Positions 26,948 to 38,976 are shown, counted from the first letter of the stretch. The stretch is 64,000 nucleotides of DNA from Rugamonas sp. A1-17 (GCA_025548565.1 JAJLPB010000009.1:62001-126000), one strand, 5' to 3'. Made by a program: numbers and translations. The notes: generated by a model not told the origin, from the sequence alone.

Positions 26948-27580
26948 TCAATGCTGGCCGGCCGGCGCCGTGCGCCGCTCGCCGACGCGCCGCTCGTCGT
27001 GGCCCGGCCTGGCCGCGCGGCCGGGCGTGGGCGCGTAGGCGCGGTAGGCCAGCATCAGGTACAGCACGCCCGCCACGATGGCATACGCGCCGACCAACCA
27101 CACCAGCGCCAGCACGCCCATGCCCGGCAGCGTCACCAGCACCGTGCCGACCACCAGCGACACCAGGCCGCCGGCCAGCAGCAGCCAGGCGCCGCCACGC
27201 AGGTGGTTACGCAGGCGCACGGCCAGGATGATGTCCAGCACGCCGCTGATCATCGCGTTGACGCCGATGACGATCACCAGCACCAGGGCCGCCAGCAAGG
27301 GTTGCATGACGGCCACCACGCCGGCGCCCACGCTCACCAGCCCCAGCAACAGCAGCAGCCACCAGTCCACCGCGTGGGATCCGGTGGCATGGCGCCGGTG
27401 TCGCCAGGTGCCGGCCAGATAGATGACGCCGGCCAGCAGCGCGTAGACGGCGAAGATCGCCACCAGCCCCAGCACGGTCGGCCCCGGCATCGCCAGTGCC
27501 AGCCCGCCCAACAGCAGCAACAACACGCCCCGCAACGCCAGCATCCACCAGCTGCGCAATACCATCGGCCTCGCATCCAT
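26948..27580 (-). CDS. HdeD-family membrane protein (DUF308)
   Basis: A 210-residue inner-membrane protein with six hydrophobic helices in three short DUF308 repeats (LALRGVLLLLLGGLALAMPG, then GLVSVGAGVVAVMQPLLA, then GGLVSLVVGTVLVTLPGMG). HdeD is linked to acid resistance in E. coli, but most DUF308 proteins are uncharacterised. The start MDARPMVLRS at 27580 has GGGAGG at the right distance; the upstream GTG lies too close to it. The C-terminus is a basic hydrophilic tail. Confidence 0.85.
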   Translation of the reverse strand: MDARPMVLRSWWMLALRGVLLLLLGGLALAMPGPTVLGLVAIFAVYALLAGVIYLAGTWRHRRHATGSHAVDWWLLLLLGLVSVGAGVVAVMQPLLAALVLVIVIGVNAMISGVLDIILAVRLRNHLRGGAWLLLAGGLVSLVVGTVLVTLPGMGVLALVWLVGAYAIVAGVLYLMLAYRAYAPTPGRAARPGHDERRVGERRTAPAGQH

Positions 27581-27772
27581 GCTCACCTCCCGTCAACGGT
27601 CGCCCACCAACGTCAGACCGGTGCGGCGGGCAAAGGGTTCCGTAAAACGGTAGAATGGAAGCGTTACCTAATATCTTCGCGGGGATGAAACCAGTTTGCT
27701 TCACAGCAATTTCAATCGAGCCTATACTCTGGGCCCGTTGTAGGGTTTTATCAGGAACGTGGCAAGCCAAGC

Positions 27773-28411
27773 ATGAATGCAGATTTTATAAGACAACGTG
27801 AACGCTTCAAGACCGCCACGATGAAGCGGATCGACGTCAGCGAAGAATCCTACAGCAACGTAACCGAGCTTTTGGCGCCCATCGCCAAGCCTTTCCACGT
27901 GCGCAAAGGCGAGTACCTGCAGCGCGCCGGCGCGCCGGCGACCCAGGTGCACTGGATCAGCAGCGGCGTGGTGCGCAGCGGCTTCTTCAACCGCGACGGC
28001 ATCGAGGTGACGCTGCGTTTCTACCGCGAGGGCGAATCGGCCACCACGCTGACCGACCTGATCAACGGCGAAAGCGGCCAGCCGGCGGTGCAGTTCCTGA
28101 TCGCGGAAACGCCGATCCACGGCTTCACGCTGGACTGGAAACATTCCTGCGAACTGCGCGCCCAGCACGAGGTGATGCAGCACTACCACCTCAACATCGC
28201 CATGCACGGCCTGCAGACGCTGGCGCAACGCGCCTACACCAACGGCGAGACCTCGGCCCACGAGCGGCTGGAAGCGTTCCGCGAGGAATATCCGGGGCTG
28301 GAGGCGCGCATCTCGCAACGGGCCATCGCGTCCTACCTGGGCATCACGCCGCAGTACATGTCGCGGCTGCGGCGCGAGGCCGAGGCGGCCAGCGGCGCGC
28401 CGCGCGGATAA
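27773..28411 (+). CDS. Crp/Fnr-family transcriptional regulator
   Basis: A 212-residue regulator with an N-terminal cyclic-nucleotide-binding-like barrel (about 25-130: FHVRKGEYLQRAGAPATQV, FYREGESATTLTDLINGE) and a short C-terminal HTH (ISQRAIASYLGITPQYMSRLRR). The usual cAMP contact motif is not preserved and the iron-sulfur cysteines of Fnr are absent, so the ligand is unclear. It resembles the small Crp-like proteins often found alone in the Bacteroidetes and Burkholderiales. It ends in a bidirectional terminator shared with ppa. Confidence 0.82.
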   Translation: MNADFIRQRERFKTATMKRIDVSEESYSNVTELLAPIAKPFHVRKGEYLQRAGAPATQVHWISSGVVRSGFFNRDGIEVTLRFYREGESATTLTDLINGESGQPAVQFLIAETPIHGFTLDWKHSCELRAQHEVMQHYHLNIAMHGLQTLAQRAYTNGETSAHERLEAFREEYPGLEARISQRAIASYLGITPQYMSRLRREAEAASGAPRG

Positions 28412-28432
28412 AAAAAAGCCCCTTGCGGGGCT
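28411..28432 (-). terminator. Bidirectional terminator between the Crp-like gene and ppa
   Basis: A 6-bp stem (AGCCCC with GGGGCT) and a TTGC loop; the A-run at 28410-28417 is the T-run for ppa on the minus strand. Confidence 0.8.
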
Positions 28433-28454
28433 CGGTTCCTACAGGCCGCGCTAA

Positions 28455-28997
28455 TCAGGCGATGCCGTTTTCTTTCTTGTACGCTGCGACGCCGCTCAGG
28501 ATCTCGGCCTTCGCTTCTTCCGGACCGTACCAGCCGTCGATCTTGACCCATTTGCCTTTTTCCAGGTCTTTGTAGTGCTCGAAGAAGTGCTGGATCTGGC
28601 GCAGGCGCAGTTCGTTCAGGTCTTCCGGCTTCTGCCAGTGGCTGTAGATCGACAGTACTTTGTCAACTGGCACGGCCAGGACTTTGGCGTCTTCACCGGC
28701 TTCGTCGGTCATTTTCAGCACGCCGACAGGACGGCAGCGCACGACCACACCTGGGATCAGCGGGAACGGGGTGATGACCAGCACATCGACCGGGTCGCCG
28801 TCGGCGGACAGGGTGTTCGGCACGTAGCCGTAGTTGCACGGGTAGTGCATGGCGGTGCCCATGAAGCGATCGACGAAGATCGCGCCCGATTCCTTGTCAA
28901 CTTCATACTTGATCGGATCGGCGTTCATCGGGATTTCGATGATGACGTTGAAATCGTTCGGCAGATCGCGGCCGGAAGATACTTTGTTCAAGCTCAT
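28455..28997 (-). CDS. ppa: Inorganic pyrophosphatase
   Basis: Hydrolyses pyrophosphate in the cytoplasm, pulling biosynthetic reactions forward. The 180-residue family I enzyme begins MSLNKVSSGRDLPNDF; the metal-binding signature is DGDPVDVLV and the phosphate contacts include YEVDKESGAIFVDRF and HYPCNYGYVPNT. The length is normal for the bacterial hexameric form. Single gene with its own terminator. Confidence 0.96.
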   Translation of the reverse strand: MSLNKVSSGRDLPNDFNVIIEIPMNADPIKYEVDKESGAIFVDRFMGTAMHYPCNYGYVPNTLSADGDPVDVLVITPFPLIPGVVVRCRPVGVLKMTDEAGEDAKVLAVPVDKVLSIYSHWQKPEDLNELRLRQIQHFFEHYKDLEKGKWVKIDGWYGPEEAKAEILSGVAAYKKENGIA

Positions 28998-29192
28998 GGG
29001 GGTTTCCTCGTAAGTGCTGGCAAATGTTTAACCGCGTAATTATAGCGAAGTACAGCCCGCTTGTGCGGCGCAGCACCGCAAAACCGCCCCGGCCCGACGG
29101 TTTCGCGACAATCTTGTTACTCCCTGCCGCGCGGCCACTGGCCTAAAGTTGTCCTGCAGCGTCGATCCGAGGCGCATCCACAGGAGCCAACC

Positions 29193-29948
29193 ATGACCAG
29201 TACCAAAGCCTTGAACCATGCCGTCGTCTCGCCAGACCAATGGCTGCGGCAACGCCAGAACTTGCTGGCGCGCGAGAAGGAATTGACCCACATGCGCGAC
29301 CAGGTCGCCCGCGAACGCCGGGCCTTGCCCTGGGTGCGCATCGAGAAAAACTATGTGTTCGACACGCCGCAAGGCCGGCGCTCGCTGGCCGACCTGTTCG
29401 AAGGACGGCGCCAGCTGGTGGTGCAGCACTTCATGTTCACGCCCGGCGCCGAACAGGGGTGCAGCCATTGTTCCTACATGGCGGACCATACCGGCGGCGC
29501 CCTCGCCCACCTGGCGCAACGCGACGTGACCTTCGTCGCCGTCTCGCGCGCGGCGCTGGGGGACATCGAGCGCTTCCGCCATCGCATGGGCTGGCGCTTC
29601 AATTGGGTGTCGTCCGGCGAAGGCGATTTCAACTACGACTTCCACGTCAGCTTCCATCCCGAGGAGCTGGCCAGCGGCGAAATCTATTACAACTACCAGC
29701 GCCAGCCGATTAAGAACCCCGACATGCCCGGCGTGAGCGTGTTCTACAAGGATGACGACGGCATGGTCTACCACAGCTACTCGACCTACGGCCGTGGCGT
29801 GGAGGTGATGATGCACACCTATAACTTCCTCGACCTGACCCCACAGGGCCGCAACGAGGACGCCCTGTCCTACACCATGGCATGGGTGCGCCACCACGAC
29901 CGTTACGAGGCCGCGCCGGCGGCCGCGTGCTGTCATGCGGCGGCATAA
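29193..29948 (+). CDS. DUF899 thioredoxin-like protein
   Basis: A 251-residue cytoplasmic protein of the DUF899 family, a thioredoxin-fold group. It begins MTSTKALNHAVVSPDQW with a CAGGAG ribosome site, has an N-terminal helix rich in charged residues (EKELTHMRDQVARERRALPW), the strand motif YVFDTPQGRRSLADLF, and HFMFTPGAEQGCSHCSYM with a C-x-x-C pair. The C-terminus is histidine- and cysteine-rich (CCHAAA). Function unknown. It overlaps the next small gene by 14 bp. A second DUF899 gene lies at 46458-47147. Confidence 0.85.
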   Translation: MTSTKALNHAVVSPDQWLRQRQNLLAREKELTHMRDQVARERRALPWVRIEKNYVFDTPQGRRSLADLFEGRRQLVVQHFMFTPGAEQGCSHCSYMADHTGGALAHLAQRDVTFVAVSRAALGDIERFRHRMGWRFNWVSSGEGDFNYDFHVSFHPEELASGEIYYNYQRQPIKNPDMPGVSVFYKDDDGMVYHSYSTYGRGVEVMMHTYNFLDLTPQGRNEDALSYTMAWVRHHDRYEAAPAAACCHAAA

Positions 29949-30204
29949 CCAGGCGCTGCAGGCCGTGGCGCCCATCGCTGCCGGCCACGTCGCCTCGGCC
30001 GCCTTGATGACGGCTCTCCACGGCGCCGGCCTGATGTTGGCACCGATGCTGGTTCCGCTGTGCGGCAGCGACGGCACCGTGCGCGAGGTGGCGGTGGCCG
30101 GATCGCAGACGCTGGTGCTGGCGGCGGCCGGCATGCACACGGCGGCGATGCTTGGCATGACCGCCGCCGTCAACGCGCTGCTGAAAAGGTTCTACACGGC
30201 GTAA
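29935..30204 (+). CDS. Small membrane protein of unknown function
   Basis: An 89-residue protein starting inside the end of the DUF899 gene. It has two hydrophobic helices (about 17-40 and 50-80, with ALMTALHGAGLMLAPMLVPL and LVLAAAGMHTAAML) and a basic C-terminus. It ends directly at a strong terminator, which supports it being translated as the last gene of a two-gene unit. No recognised family and no clear ribosome site, so this is tentative. Confidence 0.45.
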   Translation: MRRHNQALQAVAPIAAGHVASAALMTALHGAGLMLAPMLVPLCGSDGTVREVAVAGSQTLVLAAAGMHTAAMLGMTAAVNALLKRFYTA

Positions 30205-30235
30205 AAAAACCCGTCGCAAGGACGGGTTCTTTTTT
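30203..30235. terminator. Bidirectional terminator between DUF899/small membrane gene and hemY
   Basis: An 8-bp stem (30208-30215 with 30221-30228), a GCAAG loop, an A-run before and a T-run after it, so it works on both strands. Confidence 0.88.
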
Positions 30236-31430
30236 AGAGGATGGTGGCCAGCGCGCACTGGCGGTAGTGGCTGGCCGCTTCTTCCGGCTGGGCCAGCGCT
30301 TCGTGCATCTGCGCCAGCTTCAGGTGCGACTCGCGCACCATGCGCGGATCGGCCGCATCGGACAAAGCCTGCTCCAGGTAGCGCTGCGCCTTGCCCCACA
30401 ATTTCTGCTTCAGGCACAGGGAGCCCAGCGTCAGCGCCAGTTCGGCGTCGGTCGGACGCGCGTGGATCCAGTTCTCGCAATGCTCGATCTGCATCAGCAG
30501 CGCGGCCGAGCCGGTCGGTGCGGCCGCTTCGCGGTAGGCCCGCACCACGCGGTCGTCCCAGTCGGCGGCCAGCGACTCTTCCGCCACCAGGCGCGCCTCG
30601 TCATGCAGTCCGCGCGCGTTGAGCGCGGTGGCGGCGCGGCAGGCCACGTAGGGCTTGACGCGGTCGGCGTTCGGCACGGTGGCCCATACGCGTTGCAGCG
30701 ATTCGGCGTCATGCGCGCTGTCGGACAGCATGTCGTCGTAGGCCAGCTCGCGCAGGCGCGACGACAGCGCCGGATGCAGCGCGCGGTGCTTGTCCAGCGA
30801 ACGCACCAGGCGCAGCACTTCCGGCCAGTTCTTGGCCTGCTGGTGCGCCTTCAGCGACCATTGCAGCGCGTGGATGTGGCGGGTGCCACTGGCGTTGAGC
30901 TCCTGCACCGCCGCCAGCGCCTGCTCCGGCTGGTGGTCGTCGACCAGCAGTTCGGTCATCGTCATCAGGCGCGCGGTTTTCATCGCGTTGTCGTCGCTCA
31001 GCTTGGCCAGCCAGTTGTCGCGGCGGGCGCTCTGGCGCATGCGGTGCGCGGCGCGCGCGCCGATCAGCGAGGCCACGCCGGCGTTTTCCGGCAGCTCCGA
31101 GGCGCGCATCGCGGCCTTCTCGGCATGGCCGAAGCGCCCTTCGAACAAGGCCTTGAGCGCTTCGCGCAAGCCCTTGTTGCCATCACGCTCGCGCTTGCGC
31201 TGGCGGTAGGCGGCGACCTTGCCCGGCATCTTGACCGTGGCGCGGAAGGCGCGGATCACCACGTACAGGAAGGCGAACAGCGCGACCTCCAGCACCACGA
31301 AGAAGTTCAGCGACAAGTCGATCCGGTGCGGCGGGTAGAACAGCACCACGTTGCCCGGGTTGAAACGCGCCGTCACGGCGATACCGATGGCCGCGGCCAT
31401 CAAAGCGACTATCCAGAGAAATAAACGCAT
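30234..31430 (-). CDS. hemY: HemY-family TPR membrane protein
   Basis: A 398-residue inner-membrane protein encoded in the haem operon; the role in haem synthesis is still unsettled. It has two N-terminal membrane helices (MRLFLWIVALMAAAIGIAV, then LNFFVVLEVALFAFLYVVI) and a cytoplasmic or periplasmic body of TPR-type repeats (ALKALFEGRFGHAEKAA, SLCLKQKLWGKAQRYLEQAL). The ATG at 31430 lies 2 bp after the hemX stop. This is the proteobacterial HemY, not the protoporphyrinogen oxidase also called HemY. Confidence 0.9.
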   Translation of the reverse strand: MRLFLWIVALMAAAIGIAVTARFNPGNVVLFYPPHRIDLSLNFFVVLEVALFAFLYVVIRAFRATVKMPGKVAAYRQRKRERDGNKGLREALKALFEGRFGHAEKAAMRASELPENAGVASLIGARAAHRMRQSARRDNWLAKLSDDNAMKTARLMTMTELLVDDHQPEQALAAVQELNASGTRHIHALQWSLKAHQQAKNWPEVLRLVRSLDKHRALHPALSSRLRELAYDDMLSDSAHDAESLQRVWATVPNADRVKPYVACRAATALNARGLHDEARLVAEESLAADWDDRVVRAYREAAAPTGSAALLMQIEHCENWIHARPTDAELALTLGSLCLKQKLWGKAQRYLEQALSDAADPRMVRESHLKLAQMHEALAQPEEAASHYRQCALATIL

Positions 31431-31432
31431 GA

Positions 31433-32578
31433 CTATGGCTTCGCTTTGTAGTTGCGCACAGCGTTCAGGCTGTCCGACAGGGTCGGCATCTCGATCGCCA
31501 GGTTGTTGCTCTGCACCTGGCGCAGCAGCATCTGCACGGTCTGCGTCGATTTGGCGCGCACGTCGAAGTACTTGACCAGCGCTTCCTGCGCCGCGATCAG
31601 GTCGGCGCGGAAGGCCGCCTCGTTGCGCGACAACAGGGCCATGCGCGCGTTCAGCAGGCGCAGCTTGAGATTCTCGCGCAGGAAGTAGGCCTGCGTCGGC
31701 GACAGCATCAGCGCGTCCGGCGTGGTCACGGTGCGCACGCGGATCAGCTGGCGCACGTCGGTCCACATCTCGGTGCTCCAGCCGCTCCAGGCGTCCTGCA
31801 TCGCCTGCAGCCACGGGCTGGTCTGCTCGACCGGCTCAGGCTTGCCGCCCTTGCCCGCGGCCGGCTTGGCCCTGGACTTCTTTTCCGGCGGCGCCGGCAG
31901 CGTCGGCTGTTCGTCCGACAGCATCGGCAGCGTGTCGATCTGCGCGATCACGTTGTCCAGGCGCAGCGCCATGCCCACCGAATCCACGCTCGGCAGGGCC
32001 TTCAGCTTTTCGGTGTCCTTGGCGATGGCGCGGCGGATGGTGATGAATTGCGGCTTGTCCGAGCGCGACAGGCTGCGGTCGGCGTTCTGCAGCGCGATCA
32101 GCGCGCCCGGCACGTTGCCGGCCAGTTGCAGCTGCTGGCTGGCGGTCGACAGCACTTGCTCGATCTCGGTCAGCGCCCACTCGTCGCGGTTCTTGGACAG
32201 GTCCTGGTACAGCTGCTCCAGCGCCAGTTGCTGGCTCTGCGCTTCCTGCTGCTTGCTTTCCAACAGGGCGACCTTGCCCTGCAACTCCTTGCTGGTCTCC
32301 TGCACGGCGCGCGCCAGTGTGCCGGTCTCGGCGTTGCTGGCGTCGCCCTTCTGCAGGCGGCGCGCCATTTCCTCGCGCAGGCTGCGCACCTGGTTGTGCG
32401 AGGACCAGGTCTGGCCGGCCAGCAGGATGGCCAGCACGACGATACCGACCAGCAGCATTTGCGGCTGTTGCACGGTTTCGAGCAGGCTGGGCTCGGGCTG
32501 CGGCTTGGCCGCGGGCGGAGTCTCGGCGGCGGCGCCGGCGGAGACGACAGGATCGGGTAAGGTAGGCAAATCGTTCAT
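31433..32578 (-). CDS. hemX: HemX-like protein
   Basis: A 381-residue single-pass membrane protein of the haem operon. One membrane helix (about 40-60, MLLVGIVVLAILLAG) separates a short proline-rich N-terminus from a long helical periplasmic part that includes a coiled coil (about 70-140). The C-terminal segment (WTDVRQLIRVRTV to QTVQMLLRQVQ) is the conserved HemX region. HemX was once called a uroporphyrinogen methyltransferase, but no such catalytic domain is visible. It overlaps hemD by 4 bp. Confidence 0.9.
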   Translation of the reverse strand: MNDLPTLPDPVVSAGAAAETPPAAKPQPEPSLLETVQQPQMLLVGIVVLAILLAGQTWSSHNQVRSLREEMARRLQKGDASNAETGTLARAVQETSKELQGKVALLESKQQEAQSQQLALEQLYQDLSKNRDEWALTEIEQVLSTASQQLQLAGNVPGALIALQNADRSLSRSDKPQFITIRRAIAKDTEKLKALPSVDSVGMALRLDNVIAQIDTLPMLSDEQPTLPAPPEKKSRAKPAAGKGGKPEPVEQTSPWLQAMQDAWSGWSTEMWTDVRQLIRVRTVTTPDALMLSPTQAYFLRENLKLRLLNARMALLSRNEAAFRADLIAAQEALVKYFDVRAKSTQTVQMLLRQVQSNNLAIEMPTLSDSLNAVRNYKAKP

Positions 32579-33378
32579 AGGCGTGATTGTAACGCGGCCA
32601 GCAGGCGTTCGTCGCCTGATCCGGTGAGCGTCAGTCGGGAAAAGCCCAAATTGTTTGCCGTTTCGGCAATTCGGGCATGCGGAATGATCAAATGCTGCTG
32701 TTGCATCGCCACAACAGCATTCTGCTGCGGTGCATCAGGGTGTTCCGCGTCCAGCTGGGCCAGCAGCGCGCACAGGCCGCGCAGGGCTTCGGAGCTGGTG
32801 ATGATCCAGTCGTTTTGCTGCGCCAGCAAAGCGCGCAAGGTGGCCGCCAGCGCCGCCGTCAGGCGCGGCACCGAGCGGCGGTAGGCCGGCACCACGTCGA
32901 CCACGGCGCCGGCCGCGCGCAGGCCGTCGGCCATCAGCTCGCGGCCGCTTTCGCCGCGCACGATCAGCACCGGCTGGCCGCGCAGCGCCGCCAGGTCCAG
33001 CGTTTGCAGCAGGTGTTCGGAGTCGCTGTGGGCGCTGTCGGCCGGGCTGACGATGTCGGCCGTGTCGGGCGTGACGCCGTGCGCGGCCAGCGCGGCGCGG
33101 CTGCCCTCCCCCAGCACCGCCAGCTTGACGCCGGCCGGCCACTGTTGAATATGCGCGAAGGCGGCGTCGATGGCGTTGGGCGAGACGAAGGCCACCAGTT
33201 TATAGCCCGGCTGCGGCGCGCACAGCCGCGCCAGCGCGGCCAGCAGCGCGGCCGGCTCGGGCAAGGGTTCGATTTCCAGCAGCGGCAGCAGTTCCACCCG
33301 GCGGCCCAGCGCGGCGATGCGCGCCGCCAGCGGCCGGGCTTGCGCCAGCGGACGGGTGATGACGACGGCGCCGGTCAT
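32575..33378 (-). CDS. hemD: Uroporphyrinogen-III synthase
   Basis: Closes hydroxymethylbilane to uroporphyrinogen III, inverting ring D. The 267-residue protein has the two-domain HemD fold with its weakly conserved sequence: GAVVITRPLAQARPLAA at the start, AFVSPNAIDAAF, the cleft motif LIVRGESGRELMADGL, VPAYRRSVP, and WIITSSEALRGL near the end. It lies between hemC and hemX, overlapping hemX by 4 bp. Confidence 0.93.
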   Translation of the reverse strand: MTGAVVITRPLAQARPLAARIAALGRRVELLPLLEIEPLPEPAALLAALARLCAPQPGYKLVAFVSPNAIDAAFAHIQQWPAGVKLAVLGEGSRAALAAHGVTPDTADIVSPADSAHSDSEHLLQTLDLAALRGQPVLIVRGESGRELMADGLRAAGAVVDVVPAYRRSVPRLTAALAATLRALLAQQNDWIITSSEALRGLCALLAQLDAEHPDAPQQNAVVAMQQQHLIIPHARIAETANNLGFSRLTLTGSGDERLLAALQSRL

Positions 33379-33385
33379 CCCCGGC

Positions 33386-34411
33386 TCAGGCGCCGGACGG
33401 GCCGCCGGCCAGCGTGGCCGAACGGGCGTCGGCCTCGGACTGGGCCGCTTCGCTCAGGCACGAGGCCAGGATGTCGACCGCGTCCTGCGCGCGCAGCAGC
33501 GCGGCGACCTGCTCGCCCAGCGCTTCCGGCTCGGCGGCGGCGCCGCGCACCTCGGCGCTGGCCATGCGCACGCCGTCCGGCGTGGCGACCATGGCGCGCA
33601 GGTGCATCTGGCCGTCTTCCACCGTGGCGTAGGCCGCCAGCGGCACCTGGCAGCTGCCGCCAAACACCTTGGACACCTTGCGCTCGGCCATGACGGCCTG
33701 CGCGGTCGCTTCGTGGTTCAGCGGCGCCAGCAGCGCCATCAGGTCGATGCCGCCCACGGCCTTGCGCTCGGGGATTTCGATCGCCATCGCGCCCTGGCCG
33801 GCGGCCGGCAGGCTGGCGGCCGGGTCCAGCAGCGCGCGGATGCGCTCGGGCAGGCCCAGGCGCTTGAGGCCGGCGGCGGCCAGGATGATGGCCGCATAGT
33901 CGCCGCGGTCCAGCTTGCCCAGGCGGGTATCGAGGTTGCCGCGCAGCGGCTTGATCACCAGGTGCGGATAGCGCGCCGCGATCAGCGACTGGCGGCGCAG
34001 GCTGCTGGTGCCGACCACGGCGCCGGCCGGCAGCTCGTCAAGCGAGGCGTAATCGTTGGAGACGAAGGCGTCGCGCGGGTCCTCGCGCTCCAGCACGGCG
34101 GCCAGGGCGAAGCCTTCCGGCAGCTCCATCGGCACGTCCTTGAGCGAGTGCACGGCCAGGTCGGCGCGGCCCTCGGCCATGGCGACCTCCAGTTCCTTGA
34201 CGAACAGGCCCTTGCCGCCGACCTTGGACAGGGTGCGATCAAGAATTTGGTCGCCTTTTGTCGACATTCCTACAATTTTAATATCGCACTGCGGATATAA
34301 TAAAGTCAAGCGAGCCCGAACATGCTCGGCCTGCCACATGGCGAGCCGGCTTTCACGCGAAGCGATCACCAAGGTGGACGGAGGATTTTGTAGTAATTCC
34401 GATATTTTCAC
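33386..34411 (-). CDS. hemC: Porphobilinogen deaminase (hydroxymethylbilane synthase)
   Basis: Joins four porphobilinogens into hydroxymethylbilane on a covalent dipyrromethane cofactor. Landmarks are VIASRESRLAMWQAEHV, the KGLFVKELE and HSLKDVP stretches with the catalytic Asp region, GTSSLRRQ, and the cofactor cysteine in FGGSCQVPLAAYA. The 341 residues are slightly more than usual because of an alanine-rich C-terminus. First gene of hemC-hemD-hemX-hemY and divergent from ppc. Confidence 0.96.
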   Translation of the reverse strand: MKISELLQNPPSTLVIASRESRLAMWQAEHVRARLTLLYPQCDIKIVGMSTKGDQILDRTLSKVGGKGLFVKELEVAMAEGRADLAVHSLKDVPMELPEGFALAAVLEREDPRDAFVSNDYASLDELPAGAVVGTSSLRRQSLIAARYPHLVIKPLRGNLDTRLGKLDRGDYAAIILAAAGLKRLGLPERIRALLDPAASLPAAGQGAMAIEIPERKAVGGIDLMALLAPLNHEATAQAVMAERKVSKVFGGSCQVPLAAYATVEDGQMHLRAMVATPDGVRMASAEVRGAAAEPEALGEQVAALLRAQDAVDILASCLSEAAQSEADARSATLAGGPSGA

Positions 34412-34559
34412 AACCAGTTCTTTCGCTGTAGCTGACGCTGACCGGCGCAGGCCAGTACCACGTGCGTGTTTAAGATCACAAATTTTATCATGCTCACCTT
34501 CTTGCAGAACCGGGCCACAAGCCTTTGCACCGACTTTTCACATCTTTGCGGCTTATCTC

Positions 34560-37388
<2,829 letters not shown>

Positions 37389-37405
37389 GCCGCCGCCCCC
37401 CAGGA

Positions 37406-37440
37406 AACGCCCCGCGCCGCAAGGTCCGGGGCGTTTTTTG
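37406..37440 (+). terminator. Rho-independent terminator after ppc
   Basis: A 9-bp stem (AACGCCCCG with CGGGGCGTT) followed by a T-run, 18 bp after the ppc stop. Confidence 0.88.
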
Positions 37441-37975
37441 TTAAGAAATGAAAAAAAACCTACCGCCAGTCGTCATCCCGCCAAATAGTGATGGTTTCCA
37501 GCGCTGCATTCTTTGCAATCCTTGCAGAAAAGTGTATGGATTTGCAGACACACCGCACGAAAATCTTCAAGTAACTTGCAACATTTCAGTAGAATTAAGT
37601 ACACCCGATCGGTAAACGAAAACGGTATAAACAATATTCCCGCCGGCGCCACAAGCGCGGCAAGGAACGAAGCGGCAAAATCTGACCCGGAGAATTCACA
37701 TGAAGTCGAGTACCCGTCATCCGCTGCATCCATTGAGTCCCGTTCCGGCCCACCAAGCGCTCTTGCTCTAGAGCCCCTCAGCTCCGAATTCACCTCCCGG
37801 CCCCGGCCGGAAACCCCGATTTCACGCGTGCCGTCAAGGCACGCGCTGGAAGCGTGCGCGCCGCGCCTGGCTGCAGACCTGCATGGCGACGCACAAAACA
37901 GATCGTCCTCCAGGACGACTTTACGCAGTTGAACCTTGTGGCACACCCTACGACACACCTTTTGGAGAGATCAAC
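37441..37975 (+). other. 535-bp leader region before the EXORDIUM-like gene
   Basis: No long coding region is supported here. It is AT-rich in its first third, with a TTGCAA and AATTAAG-type stretch around 37570-37600 that could hold a promoter. The second half is GC-rich and contains one short open frame (37700-37771). No riboswitch or RNA family was recognised. The length suggests a long untranslated leader. Confidence 0.4.
37700..37771 (+). CDS. Possible 23-codon leader ORF
   Basis: ATG at 37700 with GGAG 8 bases upstream; the 23-residue product begins MKSSTRHPLHPLSP and ends HQALLL and TAG. It is proline- and histidine-rich. It lies 204 bp ahead of the exported-protein gene. It may be a leader peptide or chance; no homology can be judged. 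Confidence 0.25.
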   Translation: MKSSTRHPLHPLSPVPAHQALLL

Positions 37976-38908
37976 ATGACATTCAGCCGTAAACTGACCA
38001 TGCTGGCAGCCTGCCTGGCCTGTGTATCCGCCGCGCACGCCGGCGCCATCAAAGAAGACAAGGATTCCCTGTTCAAACCGACCGGCAAGGGCTGGGGCGA
38101 GCTCGACCTTGATTCGATGAGCCGTCCCGAGCGCGCCGCCACGCTGAAGGCGCAGCGCAGCGCCAACCTGACCTACCAGGGCGGCCCGGTCATGGTGGCG
38201 CCGACCAAGGTCTACTACATCTGGTACGGCTCGGCCTGGGACAGCGCGTCGCAGAACGTGCTCAACAATATCGCCTCGCACATCGGCGGCTCGCCCTACT
38301 TCAACATCAACACCACCTACTACAACGCCAGCAACACCCACGTGGTGAACCAGGTGACGCTGGCCGGCAGCACCACCAACTCCGGCACGCTGGGCAGCAA
38401 GCTGACCGACGCCAACATCCAGACCGTGGTGACCAACGCCATCAGTTCCGGCGCGCTGCCGCTGGACTCCAACGCCATCTACTTCGTGATGACGGACAAG
38501 AACACCACCGCCACCTCGGGCTTCTGCACCCAGTACTGCGGCTGGCACACCAACACCAACTTCAACGGCCAGAACATCAAGTACGCCTTCGTCGGCAATC
38601 CGGAAACCCAGTGCGCCTCGGCGTGCGGCGCCACCTCGCCGAGCCCGAACAACACGCCGGGCGCGGACGCCATGGCCAGCATCTTCTCGCATGAGCTGGA
38701 AGAAGCGGTCACCGACCCGGACGGCAATGCCTGGTACTCGACGCAAAGCGGCATGGAGAACGGCGACAAGTGCGCATGGAACTTCGGCACCACCGCCACC
38801 GCCTCGAACGGCGCCAAGTACAACCAGACCTTCGGCACCATGAAGTATCTGATCCAGCAGAACTGGGTGCTGCTGCCTAGCCAGGCGTGCGCGCAGCACT
38901 ATCCGTAA
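37976..38908 (+). CDS. Secreted EXORDIUM/Phi-1-like protein
   Basis: A 310-residue exported protein (signal peptide MTFSRKLTMLAACLACVSAAHA). It matches the phosphate-induced protein 1/EXORDIUM family known from plants: GGPVMVAPTKVYYIWYGSAW, the repeated small-residue strands, GFCTQYCGWH, SHELEEAVTDPDGNAWY and the C-terminal GDKCAWNFG. Bacterial members are secreted and uncharacterised. The GGAGAG ribosome site before 37976 supports this start. A long leader precedes it. Confidence 0.82.
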   Translation: MTFSRKLTMLAACLACVSAAHAGAIKEDKDSLFKPTGKGWGELDLDSMSRPERAATLKAQRSANLTYQGGPVMVAPTKVYYIWYGSAWDSASQNVLNNIASHIGGSPYFNINTTYYNASNTHVVNQVTLAGSTTNSGTLGSKLTDANIQTVVTNAISSGALPLDSNAIYFVMTDKNTTATSGFCTQYCGWHTNTNFNGQNIKYAFVGNPETQCASACGATSPSPNNTPGADAMASIFSHELEEAVTDPDGNAWYSTQSGMENGDKCAWNFGTTATASNGAKYNQTFGTMKYLIQQNWVLLPSQACAQHYP

Positions 38909-38976
38909 TACAATCACTCTGAACTGATCCGGCCGCCGCGGCGCATCGCGGCGGCATCCCTTTCACTGGAACGTTC

